Shown in pieces: positions 25,048 through 37,605 of a stretch of 45,000 nt of DNA. The stretch is from Sphaeroforma sirkka (taxonomy: Eukaryota; Opisthokonta; Ichthyosporea; Ichthyophonida): assembly GCA_001586965.3 (NCBI GenBank), contig LUCW03000425.1:1-45000 (forward strand), read 5' to 3'. The position numbers were made by a program, and so were the translations under genes. The notes under the pieces are model-generated. The model was not told where the DNA came from. It made no database searches and worked only from the letters and a program-made list of their open reading frames with translations. Numbering within the stretch: position 1 is the stretch's first letter; the number at the start of each line of letters is the position of its first letter.

Positions 25048-28000
25048 GCCGCTAGGTATGTGCACACACACAGTGCTATATGTAAATGCCTGAATACCCC
25101 CCCCCCCCTTACACACACACATACCGTTCTTGACGGAACACCCAGGGAGCCACAACATTAATCAGCAGCACACTAAACACCGCCATGAGAGCAGACCATC
25201 CATAAGCCATCACCAGCCCATACCAGCCCGCTCTCTGAGCTGTTTGGACTGAGTACCACAGGATGTTACCGAACCCCTCGTACAGACCACCCGACCCAGC
25301 CGAGCCTCCTGCAAGGGACAGGCGACGATGTGGGGGGGGAAGGAAGGGTTAGGAAGACACGACGTTGGAGAGAGAGAGCGAGAGAGAGAGAGAGATAATT
25401 AGAGAGAGAGATGTAGCGAGAGAGAGTACGTTGGCAAGGCGACAGGGGGCGATGAGAGTAAAGTGTGAACGGATATGAATAAGATACGAAGATAGCGTAC
25501 GAGTGCAATAAGGTGTGAAGGCTACGATACTGTCTGCGAGTGATGACGCGATCTATAAACAAAAACAAAAAACAACAAATCACACTGGAACAGTACCCAA
25601 TATCTTGGAAAACTCGGTAGTCACGCCCTTGATATCGGTCACAATACGCTGATCAGGGTTGTCTACCTGAAAGGGGGGCGCAGAGTAAAACGTAGTAGTG
25701 ATAGTAAGCATTAAACGTAGCAGTGATAGTCAGCATTGAACGTAGTAATAATAGTCAGAGTTTAACGCAGTAGTAATAGTATGAGTACACGCACACCCAT
25801 CGCACACACGCTGAATTCAGCTGTATCATGAGCGTACACAAAAGCATATCAGAGACGTTTGTTGCATTATTTGGTCTGTATGTACGCGTTTGATGGAAGT
25901 ATTACACTAAGGGTGACCGAACAGATAGACCCACAACACCACACACTCGTGGCAATACACACCTCCAGTGGCACACATGGTAAGTCCTAAGTTTTTGGTT
26001 TGTGGGCCCTGGTGCACAATTGCTGGGAGAAATGTTGCCATAGATAGTTCATACTACAAATAAGTTACACCCAGATGACAGAGATATATAAAGTGGTGCT
26101 GTAGACGCGGGTCAACAACAGACACAGAATGCCACAGATATCGGACAGACATCTCAAATGCACAAGCAGCGTTATCTTGATATATTTAGGGAATACGGTA
26201 TACATAGGGTAGTCACTAACCCACAAAAACGCCATAGATATCGAGAGAGAGAAACGCCATAGATGATAGATATCGAGAGAGAAACGCCATAGATGATAGA
26301 TATCGAGAGGAAAACGCCATAGATACCGGCAAGCAGGCCACTTACCCCGGCAGCGTTGATCTGGATGGTGTAGTAGCGTAGGTCAGTCATGTATAGCTCG
26401 TGTATGGTGGTGGTGATGGAGTTTCGCCACTCATTGCTGATCCATGAGGTGATGAACTGACGGAAGACCTGCGGTCAAACGAATAGTCTGGATGAGCCGG
26501 ATTTGGTTTACAAGGTCAAACGCGTATTGGCATACGATTGGAATGTGGGGTAGGTACAGGGGTGATACAGATGAGTGATGTGCTGCGCATACGGCAATTG
26601 TCCACAGTCAGGCGTATTGGCATATGTTTGGGATGTGGGCTGAGTAAAGTGGTGTCGTCAACGACTGAACTGCTTGGCATATGACACTTGTCGGATAGGT
26701 CGGATTTGTCGACAACGTCAGACACTGGCCCTACTCAATGAACTGGGCTACTCTAATAGCGAACCAACTACAAGCTCATTCCGGTCAAAGTCACAGGCGA
26801 CTCTCTGTGTGTGTGGACAAAAAGAGTCCCAAACTTCGGCAGCAGGTGCATATACACCCTGACACACGGGACGCACCTTGATGACCGAGATTAAGGACAC
26901 CCAACCCAAGAGCACAGTGCATCGGTAAATAAAATCGTCCAGATCATCGTTGATCAAGGCGGTATAGATGTATCCGGGCGCCAGCATTACGTAGTAACCT
27001 GCACGTGAACACAGAGGGGCAGACCCGTGTGAGATATTTAGGGCATTCTGCATACACACACACACACACATATATACATACATACATACACAAACACAGC
27101 ATATAGTACAACACACACATACACAGCATACAGTACAACACACACATCCACAGCATACAGTACAGCACACACATACACAGCATACAGTACCACAAACACA
27201 TACACAGCATACAGTACAACCCAACACATACACACAGCACACACAGCACACCCCGGCACTAACAGCCCTGTCCCGTTTCTTTCAGGCATGTACTCACATG
27301 CATGCAGGTGTCGTGGATTTGTAAATACTCACAACCCTATAACCCTTACCCCCCCCCCGCTGACACAGCCAGCTGCACTTCACATACACTCTAGTTTTGC
27401 ATGCCCATGAGCTTTGTATATATATATGTGTGTATGTATGTATATATATATCTAACATAGGCATGCACTGAAATTTGGAGCAAACGGTATACCATCGTCA
27501 TGGCATACATGCATACGCCCACCTGGGCATCCAACTACGCATATGCTATGACTTGCTCGACAGAGATCTTATTTACTACTTGAAAATTGACTATTCGTGC
27601 GTATGGAAGGAACGAGTGGATACCTCATTACAATACTACTACAGCACATACTGTGTTAGCTCGCATTCAGATATATATATTCGTTGTCTTGCCCACATAA
27701 ACCTGCATCTCGGCATGTGCACACACACTTGCACTTTGCTTTTCACACACCCACACCCACACACATATAGCCACACACACATATAAATATGTATACCCAA
27801 GCCCACACCCCCACACATATACAGACACCCACACACAGTGCATACCAACCCAAATGTACGCCGCAACTGTCACAGGCAGCGTCAGAAACAGCATCCACTC
27901 GCGCCAGGAGGTGAGTGCAAGCTGAGACAGATGCCACAGACTCTTGAAGAACCCAACGTTCAGCTTAGACAGCAGCACCCCCTCAGGCTCATAGCCCCAC

Positions 28001-28181
28001 CCCTCAGCACCGTACCTACCATCTGCACGCTGGGAGTGTGTGGGGTCAGGCGGGCGGAGATGAGTGAGGTGGTGCATGCGTGTTGGGAGGAGGGTAGAGA
28101 AGTCTTAGAGGTACTATGTGGATGTGCGCAGGCTTGTGTTATGCGGATTTATGTACATACATACATACATACATACATACA

Positions 28182-28267
<86 letters not shown>

Positions 28268-29207
28268 CTTGTCTGTGTGGGGTGTATGTAAGTTTTTAAG
28301 ATCGCGTTCTTAACTGGGCACACACACCTACACGTACACAAACGTAGGCTGGTACAGTTAAGTGCCTGGTCATAAGGAAATAGAGGATGGCGGACAACAA
28401 AGACTTATACGCAGAGATACAGATTGACAGATGCGGATGCAGAAGCGTAAGCTTGATATGTGTGACTGTGTTTGAGTGTGCTTGTTATGTAAACATATGT
28501 ATAGCCCATTCACCTTGGTGTGAAAACACAGGCGGTAGATATAAACACTCCTACGTAGGATTTGCATTGTGTACAAGTACGGTTTATGTACATCGATCGA
28601 TTGGCGCATAGCCCAATCTTGTACATTACGATTGCACATGAGAGATTAATGTACGTGCTCGTTTCATAGCTCCAGACATACGTATATATGTCACTACTGA
28701 TATATTCTCAGAAGGTATGTACACGTACAGGAAGGCTAGCATTTTACACACACACACAAACATGTGTACATGTATAAAAATATATGCCCAGATGAACCCA
28801 CACCAATATGGAAGTACTATACGTGTGTACATGACAAGTGCATACCCCCACAGTCACACATTCACAAGTAAACGCAGCAACCGGAGGCTCCAACAACTCG
28901 TGCATGACAGGCAATTGGCTGGATAAGCGAAAACCCCAGAACCCTAAAAATAAGAAGCACGCAGTGGTCCTGAACTGTCAGCCATGCGAAGCAGCACCAC
29001 TGTAGGTACAGATACATTGCACCAGCGTTAGAACACACCACGTGACTGTACAGTGTAATTGGAATGGTCAGTCAAGGGCCGCTGGGGCCACTGAGTACCT
29101 ACCTGCTGTATGGCGCCGAAGAACGCAGACTTCTTCGCATCCTCCTGTTCATCAATCGTTCCGTAGGTGTTATCCGATACCATGGAGATGGAAACGGAAT
29201 TGTCCAT
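20192..29207 (-). CDS. ABCD4: ABCD4-like ABC half-transporter, 13 exons, 639 aa
   Basis: Exons 5'-3': 29207-29103, 28029-27846, 26998-26877, 26468-26346, 25666-25597, 25308-25125, 24816-24666, 24004-23816, 23193-22999, 22509-22388, 22058-21871, 21200-20975, 20252-20192; all introns GT-AG and all phases agree. A membrane domain comes first: VDNPDQR (residues 179-185) and RTRAEDIAF (276-284) are subfamily D hallmarks. The ATPase domain follows: Walker A GASGGGKT (468-475), FLPQRPYL Q-loop, signature LSVGEQQR (569-576), Walker B AIAILDES (588-595), H-loop SVGHR (620-624). Human ABCD4 (606 aa) moves cobalamin out of lysosomes; the same role is inferred. The acidic N-terminus could extend into an unseen upstream exon. 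Alternative exon 1/2 joining (donor 4 bases later with another AG) would also stay in frame. Confidence 0.93.
21191..21495. repeat. Tandem repeat of an intron-exon junction in the ABCD4-like gene
   Basis: On the minus strand the junction CACACAG|GTGAGGTGGG plus its upstream intron sequence is repeated four times (junctions at 21200/21201, 21281/21282, 21362/21363, 21427/21428; spacing 81, 81 and 65). Only the most 3' copy leads into the conserved exon. Intervening DNA is a GTGAGTGA-type simple repeat. Confidence 0.9.
22066..22200. repeat. Telomere-like TTTAGGG words in an intron
   Basis: Variants of TTTTAGGG, TTTAGGG and TAGGGTTTAGGGTTA occur five or so times in 135 bases of the intron 5' of the exon at 22058. 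They do not form a strict tandem array. Confidence 0.6.
23685..23763. repeat. (TA)n microsatellite in ABCD4-like intron
   Basis: About 80 bases of pure TA in the intron between the exons at 24004-23816 and 23193-22999. Confidence 0.97.
24512..24640. repeat. Compound (CA)n/(TA)n microsatellite in ABCD4-like intron
   Basis: Alternating CA-rich and TA-rich tracts with CATACA interruptions in the intron 24665-24005. Confidence 0.93.
24996..25110. repeat. (CA)n(TA)n microsatellite and poly-C in ABCD4-like intron
   Basis: CA repeat (24996-25016), TA repeat (25015-25044) and a run of about 12 C at 25097-25108, all within the intron 25124-24817. Confidence 0.93.
25685..25785. repeat. ~31-bp minisatellite in ABCD4-like intron
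   Basis: About three to four diverged copies of a unit resembling AACGTAGTAGTGATAGTCAG in tandem. Confidence 0.75.
26225..26327. repeat. ~34-bp minisatellite in ABCD4-like intron
   Basis: Four copies of AACGCCATAGAT and about three of ATAGATATCGAGAG arranged in tandem, in the intron 26345-25667. Confidence 0.85.
26515..26700. repeat. Two diverged ~100-bp direct repeats in ABCD4-like intron
   Basis: GTCA..CGTATTGGCATA followed by TTGG.ATGTGGG recurs near 26516 and 26608, and a third partial GGCATATGACACTTGTC matches the GCGCATACGGCAATTGTC phrase of the first copy. Confidence 0.6.
27095..27231. repeat. 27-bp minisatellite, five copies, in ABCD4-like intron
   Basis: Five tandem units of CACAGCATACAGTACAACAC followed by ACACATA, with small differences, in the 847-bp intron; preceded by CA and CATA microsatellite at 27056-27092. 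Confidence 0.9.
28155..28264. repeat. (CATA)n(TA)n microsatellite in first ABCD4-like intron
   Basis: Six CATA units, then about 75 bases of TA, then GTAT units, in the 1073-bp intron 29102-28030. Confidence 0.95.
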
Positions 29208-29804
29208 CAGGGCCACATCGCTTTCATCATCATCCTGCCCCGTTTTAACGCGAGAATAAACGCACAGGTCATGTATGAGAACGTGGTATCAAGAGGAAAA
29301 CGTTACATATGCAGAGATAGATACCGAAGGCACACAGTGTAGGTACTGAAGTTTCACGTTTACTCTGCAATAGTTTCGAAGTGTACTATGTATTTTCGAC
29401 AGTGTTGGTGTCCAATTGGCTTTCAAAGTAAAAACAAGCTTTTAAAACAAACACCGCTGTATGACGCATACACAGCCGAGCTTCGGTCAGGAGCAATTCA
29501 AATGAGAAATGCATGTATTATGTGTATATCGTCATAGTCAATAGTTAGTTTATTCATACTAACTTTAATAAAAGTAGACACCACCGGACTTCATAGAGCA
29601 GATACTTCACTACAAACATGAATATACCTATTCGTTGATCATATAGTAAGCAAACTTAATTTATATCAAGTGATGATGCGACGTACAAATCATCCAATAC
29701 TACTCGCGCAAACCTATCTTTGGTCAAAATAGCCCTGAATCTCCACCTTACCGAGGGAGGGGGGGGGAGTTCCGCAACAAACTATATGCAGGGGAGTATC
29801 TCTT

Positions 29805-30125
<321 letters not shown>

Positions 30126-31139
30126 CGAATTAAACTTCGTTGAGAAATTTTACCAACATTACATAACATTAAACAGTGCACATGGTCAGTCAAAGAGACT
30201 GCGGAACATGTAGATAGTTATACACTCGCACGACAAGTACGAATCTCTAAGCGAGAACACATATTACACTCACATATAAGAACCTACTTCAGTACAAAAT
30301 TTAAAGTCAGAAGTCACAATCTGAGATCGAAAACCCTTCATTCACTTGGATATAAACACAATTACCGATCCTGTTGAGGCCTTCCCAGTGCGTCTGGTAT
30401 CTGTAACGTCCATGATGTATGTGTGATGAAAGGCTTGTACATAAGTTCAACCGCTTGACTGTTTCTCATTTGTTGATGCGAAAAGTAACGGGGATACTCT
30501 CACGTGCTATATAGACACTGTATAAGAGAGGATTCCAACTCAAGGAAGTTAATGGATGTAATCAAGAGTGCCTGTATGAAATATAATGATCAAACAGTAT
30601 CTGCACAGTACAAGGTCACGCTCACACTATAACATACATATGTATGCTATATTATACACATGTAAATACCTTCATACGTACACGTTGATGCTACATATAC
30701 ATAAACAAAGCCTCTTCATTCCTATTGAATACACAACGTATCCTGGGGCTGAAAGCTCAGATCGTTAAAAAAAACATGACGCTCTCTCTCGAGAGAACAA
30801 ATAAAATAATATGTCTGATCGAGCTGTTGTCGAAGAAGACAAAACGGTTTAAAATCAATCATACATATTTGCGTTGACGTGTTTTTTAAACGTGTTTGGC
30901 GCTGCTAAATGCGATAGTAATAAATACCCAGAGTTTCTGGTACCATCGGGGTTTCCAGCCGTCGTTTATCTTTATAAACTTTTTATACGTTCAAAGCGTG
31001 TTTGCGTTTTAAATCCTGCTGCATGCAGTGCATACGGCATAGGCAGCAGAGTTTTGTTTTGTTTTTAGGGGGGTTTTTTCGAAATTAGGGCGGCCATGGT
31101 GAGCAAAAAGGGCTAAAACATGAATACAAAAGTAAACAC

Positions 31140-31350
31140 AAATGGCGCTCTGAGAGCCTCTGGCTCTGAAAGACTGACAGACCGAGTCAGTCCCTCTGGG
31201 TATTGCCGGGTCACCAACACTGGGCCCACTGGGCCCCTATGTACTGTAGGGCCAGGGGCATTGGCCCTCTATGACTAAGAGGCTATGTACTATGTGCTGT
31301 ACATAGTCATATACTCTTACTCTACTCTCGCTCTATGTATTGAGTAAATA
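31140..31350. repeat. Cryptically simple CTGAG/GGGCCC/CTATGTA DNA
   Basis: Irregular repeats of CTCTGAGAG, GACTGACAGACCGAGTCAG, TGGGCCC and CTATGTACT, resembling the 9.1-9.7 kb patch in style. Confidence 0.5.
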
Positions 31351-32150
31351 TCTGTATTGGTGACGACTGGGGATGACAGAGGATCCCGGATCAGTTGACC
31401 TGATCTATTTATATTTTGTTTATATAAACAAAACTCGAAAACACCAAATATAGGCTTTCGTGAAATATGATAATCACATCGGAATAAGAAAATTTAAATT
31501 TGTGAGTATTTAGAAACTCTAGATACCCATCTGATTGAATTTTTTTTATGGTGCCTTTTCAAGTTTTCCTGAATCATCAATCACCGCTGCACTACACCAA
31601 GTTACCAACATCCCAATGTCGCTGTATTTCTTGCCAAATAGATCCCTGCCTCCACTCTCTCATTGTCATCCATCTAACAATAAATGTGTTACTGGAACAC
31701 TACATTTACCTTATAGCCTTATTATTAGTCTCTAGCCCTCTCCGTTCACGATTCACAATTATATGGCCATCTTTATACCCTATATGTTAACTGAAATCAC
31801 AAGCTCAATGGATCCCTTATCTCTCCAAATTACTACACAGTCGGTAGTATGGTCCGGGTTGACCCCTATCAAACCTGGTGGTAGTTGTCATTCAACATAC
31901 ACACTACCACCCACGGTCCTAAGTTGCCCTAACTACAGGACATGTTATTGTCCTAGCTACAATATATCTTTACCATGAATTACTATTTGATCCACAATAT
32001 GGACGTATTGGACTATTGACTGTTGGCTATGATTCGGTATAGATTATTCACATCTTATATGTACTCATTACTCAGTACATATAAATGTAAATGTTTAAAA
32101 ATAAACATCGTAAATGTGTTGCCAATACACTAAATATATATAAACGCACA

Positions 32151-32182
32151 AGTGGGGGGGGGGAGGAAGGGGGGGGGGGCAG
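32151..32182. repeat. G-rich run
   Basis: Two runs of about ten G separated by AGGAA on the plus strand; could form a G-quadruplex or be an assembly-fragile homopolymer. Confidence 0.85.
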
Positions 32183-34099
32183 GAAAGTGAAAACTATAAG
32201 TAAACAGGTATGTATATCTACTTATGTAGCATCTGCCAAAACTTTGGAGTATCGGTTATGCCTCTGTGTTTTTATTACATTGTTCTAAAATCAGTACCTA
32301 ATTTCAAACTTTTGCTGGGTCTTGGCGTTCGGACTATAAAGGTGTCTCAAAAGGCATTTACATATTTTCAAAATATAGATTTTCCTCCTTTATTAGGCGT
32401 CTGAAAGTTCCGTGTCGATGTTTGCTAATATCAGTAGAATCAGACATGGGGTATCCATTGACAGATTTGACAGACAAGTCATCTCCCTCCTCCTCCCCTC
32501 CCCCCTTCATGTTTCCGCACTAGTGTGGCACGATATTTGTCTGCTTAACATCTTGTTGTATATATGGATGAGTTGTTTTAAATTTTAAGCAGTGTTCATA
32601 TTAGCGGATGGCGGGGTACACGTCTTTGCAGTACGATTTAGATTGACATCCTATACATCAATGTCAATTAACAATTGCGACACTGGTGGGATAACAATGG
32701 CGGACATCATTTTGTAGTAGTTTTCAATTACGACAGCGTGATCTCATTTGGATGTAAGTGGATATGAACACCACACAATCTTTCACATCAATTCCAGGAA
32801 CACCCAATTATTGAGACATTGGCTGAAGTAACCCATCAAAATTAATGCACAATTGTATGCGCCGACTTGAAAGATTTTTTACGATCATATTCTCGTCCAG
32901 CTTGAAAAATAATCTTTGGTTTGATGAATACTCGGTGCTTGACTCGAATAGGTGTGGTAGAAAATGAAGTAATACTGGACAACTTTCAGAAGGAGAATAA
33001 TCTATGGCCGATTTGTACAATATACAATCGACTTGGAAGTTTAAACAACTCGTATTGAACCGATTTAAAAACGTGCACATAATTTGAGAAACAGTCGAGC
33101 GTGTTACATATTAAATATCTCGACCCTTGTTTCTTCACTTATTTTCATGAGATCTTAAAAAAATATTGTACCTTTTCCTGGAGAATTCTGTATGTAGTTA
33201 CCACTGAGATGTGATTTGAATCGGAAATATATATATTCTGCTATGGCTCTCATGCTATTTTTATTTAGTTGGTCTTGTTTGCTCGTATTTCGTTAGTAGG
33301 CGATTGTAAGTGTCTTTATCCAGCTTCGAGAGACTTCGTCAATACAATTATCGTTGCAGAACAATGGACGACTCTATGATATGCATTTGACTACAGCCTG
33401 AAAAAAGTTGTATACTATTTGCGGTCGTCATGCGATATTCTTTCAAAGAGTCAGTATATGAATTCCGAGCCATCGCGGTTGTTTCTACCAACAATTATTC
33501 CGGCTATTAGTGGGCAGTAAACACACATTATGAGCTTACGCAACAAAAAAAATCTGTCTACAAAAAAGCTTTTTCGTTCTTAGCATGCGCACATGTGGTA
33601 TCATATTTTTCTGCTGCAATATGCTACTTGCAGTTGAGGCACGAACTTTCTCCTAACACTAAACAAAATACTACACTGGTTGAAACCCGTTCATGATGAT
33701 AGCTACACTGAGCATAACCATCGTTACGTTCTCCGACTACCAATATGTGTTGTTTACGCTTTGGGGTCTGAGTTTCTTTTTCTAAGAGGGTTGCGTGCAT
33801 AGTCATAGCTTGCTAAATTTAATGAGATAAGGCTATGACATAATGCAGTGTGCACTGATATTATAAATATGCACATGTTTTCTTAACATACTATTATTCT
33901 TCTTCTTCATAGCCTTCTTGTTTGCTTTCAGAAGGCTGTCTTCTTCCTATTTGTTGTTATTCTAAAAAAAAATACACGCATACACGTGCATTAAAACTAA
34001 ATACATATTATATGTATGTACGTATCCGAGTTGACATATGTACACAATACGACTTAGTATAGCATAATTAGGTACACTATATTTAGCACCTAAAAAGAA

Positions 34100-34262
34100 T
34101 GAAGCCCGGCCTGATGAGGCCCTGTGCTGCATTGCCTCTTAATGTCAGTGGCCGAGACACTAATGAATCCCTGACTGTCTGACAGCTGAAATAAGGTGTA
34201 AGGTGAAGGTCTGAGCTGGACTGAGACTCTGAGTAATAAGACAGAACAGCCGACTCCAGCAA
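34100..34262. repeat. Cryptically simple CTGAG-rich DNA
   Basis: Irregular CCTGATGAGGCCCTG, CTGACTGTCTGACAG and GGACTGAGACTCTGAG words; same style as 9105-9735. Confidence 0.5.
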
Positions 34263-34846
34263 CTACTAGACATTATCATTTTTTTAATCAATTTATGGAC
34301 AAAAAAAATGAAAAGCCAGAGGAAAAAATGATGGAATATAATCCTATTGGTTATTCAATTAGCAACCGCTTGCGCTCATAATATTCATTGGTCCAATTTA
34401 GAACTTTTTTTGTGCTTTATCATACAGATATAGTGAAATTTGATACGAGTATAACACAGTGAAATTCGATATATAACACACATATGTATGAGTCATATTT
34501 ATGTATGTTGTACAGTATGGAACAGATATAGAATAATAACCAGATGAATACACTGTCATACAGTTGTTGTGCATCAAACATAGCTCGTATTATAAAGTAT
34601 ACCCCTATCAAAATTGGACGAGCAACACATCTCATCGAACATAGTACTCACTACATATAGTGTTGTATATTGCCACTTATTCGAGACCGTACCACGCACA
34701 TACGGTAGAGGTACTGGCCGACACACCGAAGACCGTATTACTCTTCTTCAAGGTAAAAAAAGAGAGAAAGTTAAATGTACCCTTTCACATCCACATAATT
34801 TCGTAGTATCCTTCCCATTTCGTTCAACCCCAGTCAGAGATAGAGA

Positions 34847-36412
34847 ATGGGGAGATATGCGTTGCCAGACGGCTACTTAGGCAGTTGCATTGAATCCATT
34901 GGAAGTATATGGTTCATTATCCTCGGAAATGTGATTGAATGGTTCGAGTTGAGCTCGTTCGGGTTTCTCGCCCCACAATTAGACGAGAATCTCTTCCATG
35001 GTAACAGTGCGGCGATGTGGGCAGCCTTTGCGGTGTCGTTCATCGCACGCCCTTTGGGAGCCACGTGCTTCGGTTGGATTAGTGATAAGGTAGGTAGAAG
35101 ACTTAGTGTTGTACTCTCATTGGCTGGTCTAGTGGTGGGCACCGTGGGCCAGGGAATGCTTCCCACGTACACGTGTTGTGGGGATGGGGGAGGTCATACT
35201 GGAGTGGTTCTATTGATTATACTCAGGATTGTACTTGGGTTTTGTGTGGGTGGCGAAATAGCTGGGGTGAGCGTATACTTAGCAGAGTACAAGGACCAAT
35301 CGGTGTTGGGCACGATGAGTGCCTCCATCAGTGTAGGGGCCAGTCTAGGGTTTGCGTTATCTACTGCCTTGATTAGTGCGCTCTTACACACACTGACAGA
35401 GGAGGAGATGATGCTGTGGGGCTGGAGGATACCCTTCCTCATAACAATCGTACCAGGATCGATCAGTTTGGTGCTCAGGTGGACACACATTAAGGAGACT
35501 CATGAGGTGCTGCGAGCGGGTTTTATTTCGGGCCATAACTCTGACGTGGATTTAGATGACGATGGGAGTCTGAATGATGATCTCTCCCATTGTTCTGGTG
35601 ATGGTAGCGCGGGCAGTGTTCACAGCAACGACAGACTATTTGAACAAGAAATGGCAAAGAAAGAAATGAAAAAGCTCATGGGATCAGATGTATTAGCATC
35701 GCTACAGTATCTTCCAGAGGACATAGAGCGAGATAGGAAGCACCGTACCCACGAAGATGACAGTCTGTATGGTCATCTTTTCCCGTTGTTTGCACTTCTG
35801 CGCCACTACCCTGTGCGGTTTATGCTTGGCTTTTTCGGGGTGGCCGCTTGCGCGATGGGGTGGTATATCGGGAGTATATACGTAGTCTCCTACGTACAGA
35901 AGTTCCAGAAAGTGTCAAATCAAGATGCAATGCTCATGGGACTGATCAATAGTTCCATGTCAGTGGTGTTCACACCTATCGGCGGGTTCCTTGCAGATGC
36001 CATAGGGGTGGGCAAGACACACGTGCTGTCCACGCTACTTCTGTTTCTCATCTGCATCCCCTTCTGGGCCGTGCTGGTGCTGGTAGAAGACAACCGTACC
36101 GTATACTTCATAGCCTTCGCTGTCTACGGGGCCATACAAGGGATATGCTGTGCAGTTCCCTTCCTGTACGTAGCAGAGCTGTTCCCCAAGTCTCTGCGTG
36201 CGTCTGGGTTCCTATCTTATAACCTGGGCATAGCGATCTTTGGGGGCCTGTCGCCACTCTTGTGTGAAGTACTGGCGCCTCGTATCACATATGGGCCCAT
36301 GGTATATCAAGCCGGCATTTCTCTGGTGGCGCTGGGCTTCGTAGGGACTGCACACTATGCGCACGCAGCGGGTGCGTGGAAGCTGCCCAACATACGAATG
36401 AAACCCTTTTAA
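34847..36412 (+). CDS. Intronless MFS transporter of the metabolite:H+ symporter (MHS; ProP/ShiA-like) family, 521 aa
   Basis: The complete frame opens at an ATG (AGAATGGGG) and ends TAA. Twelve membrane helices are expected. MHS hallmarks are visible in order: LGNVIEWFEL in helix 1 (residues about 26-35), FIARPLG (65-71), the MFS loop SDKVGRR (79-85), RIVLGFCVGGEIAGV (127-141), and WGWRIPFLITIVPGSI before the central loop. The second half repeats the pattern with PIGGFLADAIG and VAELFPKSLRASG. The central cytoplasmic loop (about 222-305) is unusually long and acidic/Ser-rich, a likely regulatory insert. Bacterial relatives take up osmolytes such as proline/betaine, or organic acids and shikimate, with protons; the substrate here cannot be read from sequence. 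Absence of introns beside intron-rich genes and the bacterial-type family suggest possible ancestral transfer. Confidence 0.93.
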   Translation: MGRYALPDGYLGSCIESIGSIWFIILGNVIEWFELSSFGFLAPQLDENLFHGNSAAMWAAFAVSFIARPLGATCFGWISDKVGRRLSVVLSLAGLVVGTVGQGMLPTYTCCGDGGGHTGVVLLIILRIVLGFCVGGEIAGVSVYLAEYKDQSVLGTMSASISVGASLGFALSTALISALLHTLTEEEMMLWGWRIPFLITIVPGSISLVLRWTHIKETHEVLRAGFISGHNSDVDLDDDGSLNDDLSHCSGDGSAGSVHSNDRLFEQEMAKKEMKKLMGSDVLASLQYLPEDIERDRKHRTHEDDSLYGHLFPLFALLRHYPVRFMLGFFGVAACAMGWYIGSIYVVSYVQKFQKVSNQDAMLMGLINSSMSVVFTPIGGFLADAIGVGKTHVLSTLLLFLICIPFWAVLVLVEDNRTVYFIAFAVYGAIQGICCAVPFLYVAELFPKSLRASGFLSYNLGIAIFGGLSPLLCEVLAPRITYGPMVYQAGISLVALGFVGTAHYAHAAGAWKLPNIRMKPF

Positions 36413-37605
36413 CGTAGGCATCATATTTATTGTTTTATTAAATTTACAAACGTCTGACAGCCTGTACATACCATGGCGCCATATGATCGTGGCTATACCG
36501 AGCTTCTGAGAAGCTTCGAGATGAGTGAGGAATGTAGATCGAAGAGTGGAAACCCTCTATTCTAATACGGCAAAACCCAATGACGTTTAACATGGCAAAC
36601 CCAACTGATCGAGAGCCACGCATCGCAGCGATGAAAATAAGATTCTATGAAGAAAAGGAGCGTCGATGGAGATTTACTGAATGTACACTGTTCAGATAAG
36701 GCTCATGAAGCGGAGTATTTGCTGCACCGTCTCCCGGTACACTAGCAGTACAGGGGCAACACTGTGAGCCATGGCATGCTCGAGGTGGGTAGATTCGCGC
36801 AGCTGTAGCACATCCAAGGGGACGGGAGTATATAACAGCACTGAGATAGTATTGAGACCTTCACAGAGTAAGATTATACTAGGCTGTGAACTCATATGAT
36901 GTCGAACAAATATGGGCACCGGGTCTGGCGCAAAACTAGCACATAGGGTTTAACCCTAAACCCTAAAACCCATGGAAGGACATGGGCTCACGGGGATGGG
37001 ATAGAACACTTGAGTATATGTATTACAGTACACACATCCAACGCCATCACACTACACGCTAAATAAAGGAATAACTGGCGAACGATTAACGGCACAACCG
37101 TTATAGAATATATATATATATATATCAACTAATGTGATGTTTACAGTTTAGGGCAGGATGAAAACGACTGTCGTTGTAAATGGCAGCTAATGTCACATGC
37201 ACACTGCAGACAAAAAGTGATTCTGGCGCTCTATGTAGAGCGTTTAAGGGCCACACTCATATCAACATTAAAGACGCCTGCTTTCTAACCATAATGCGAG
37301 TCTGCAATACGCCAGCAGACTTCCGTGGGCTACTGTAGTGATGGGTACTAAACATTTGACGCATGCATATGCAAATACCTAAGCACGACTGCGAAGAAAC
37401 ATGGCTCACGCTCAAGTTCTGATCGGCTGTAGCCAGAACGGAACCCAGCATGTCGACGCGGCCACAATAACTTGGATACGAAGACTATAGTACAACTCGT
37501 TATATACACAGCATATTTTAAGACTGTTATATACACATATCATTTCAGGTGGATAAGGCTTTTTATGTATTCGTGCTTATACTATTGAAAGTATTTACTG
37601 CTGTG
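36413..37605. other. Intergenic DNA between convergent genes
   Basis: Holds the 3' flanks of the MHS transporter and BMS1. Contains a telomere-like block at 36944-36970 and a short (TA)n at 37109-37126. Small frames on either strand show no domain. Confidence 0.5.
36944..36970. repeat. Short telomere-like (CCCTAAA) block
   Basis: AGGGTTTAACCCTAAACCCT followed by AAAACCC: two CCCTAAA units next to one inverted AGGGTTT. A lone similar motif, GCTAAACCCTAAACC, lies at 37846-37860 in the last BMS1 intron. Confidence 0.6.

Noticed and set aside
32808..33080. A 90-codon minus-strand frame
   Set aside because: No ATG at its 5' end, no domain, no splice partners and composition like the surrounding intergenic DNA.
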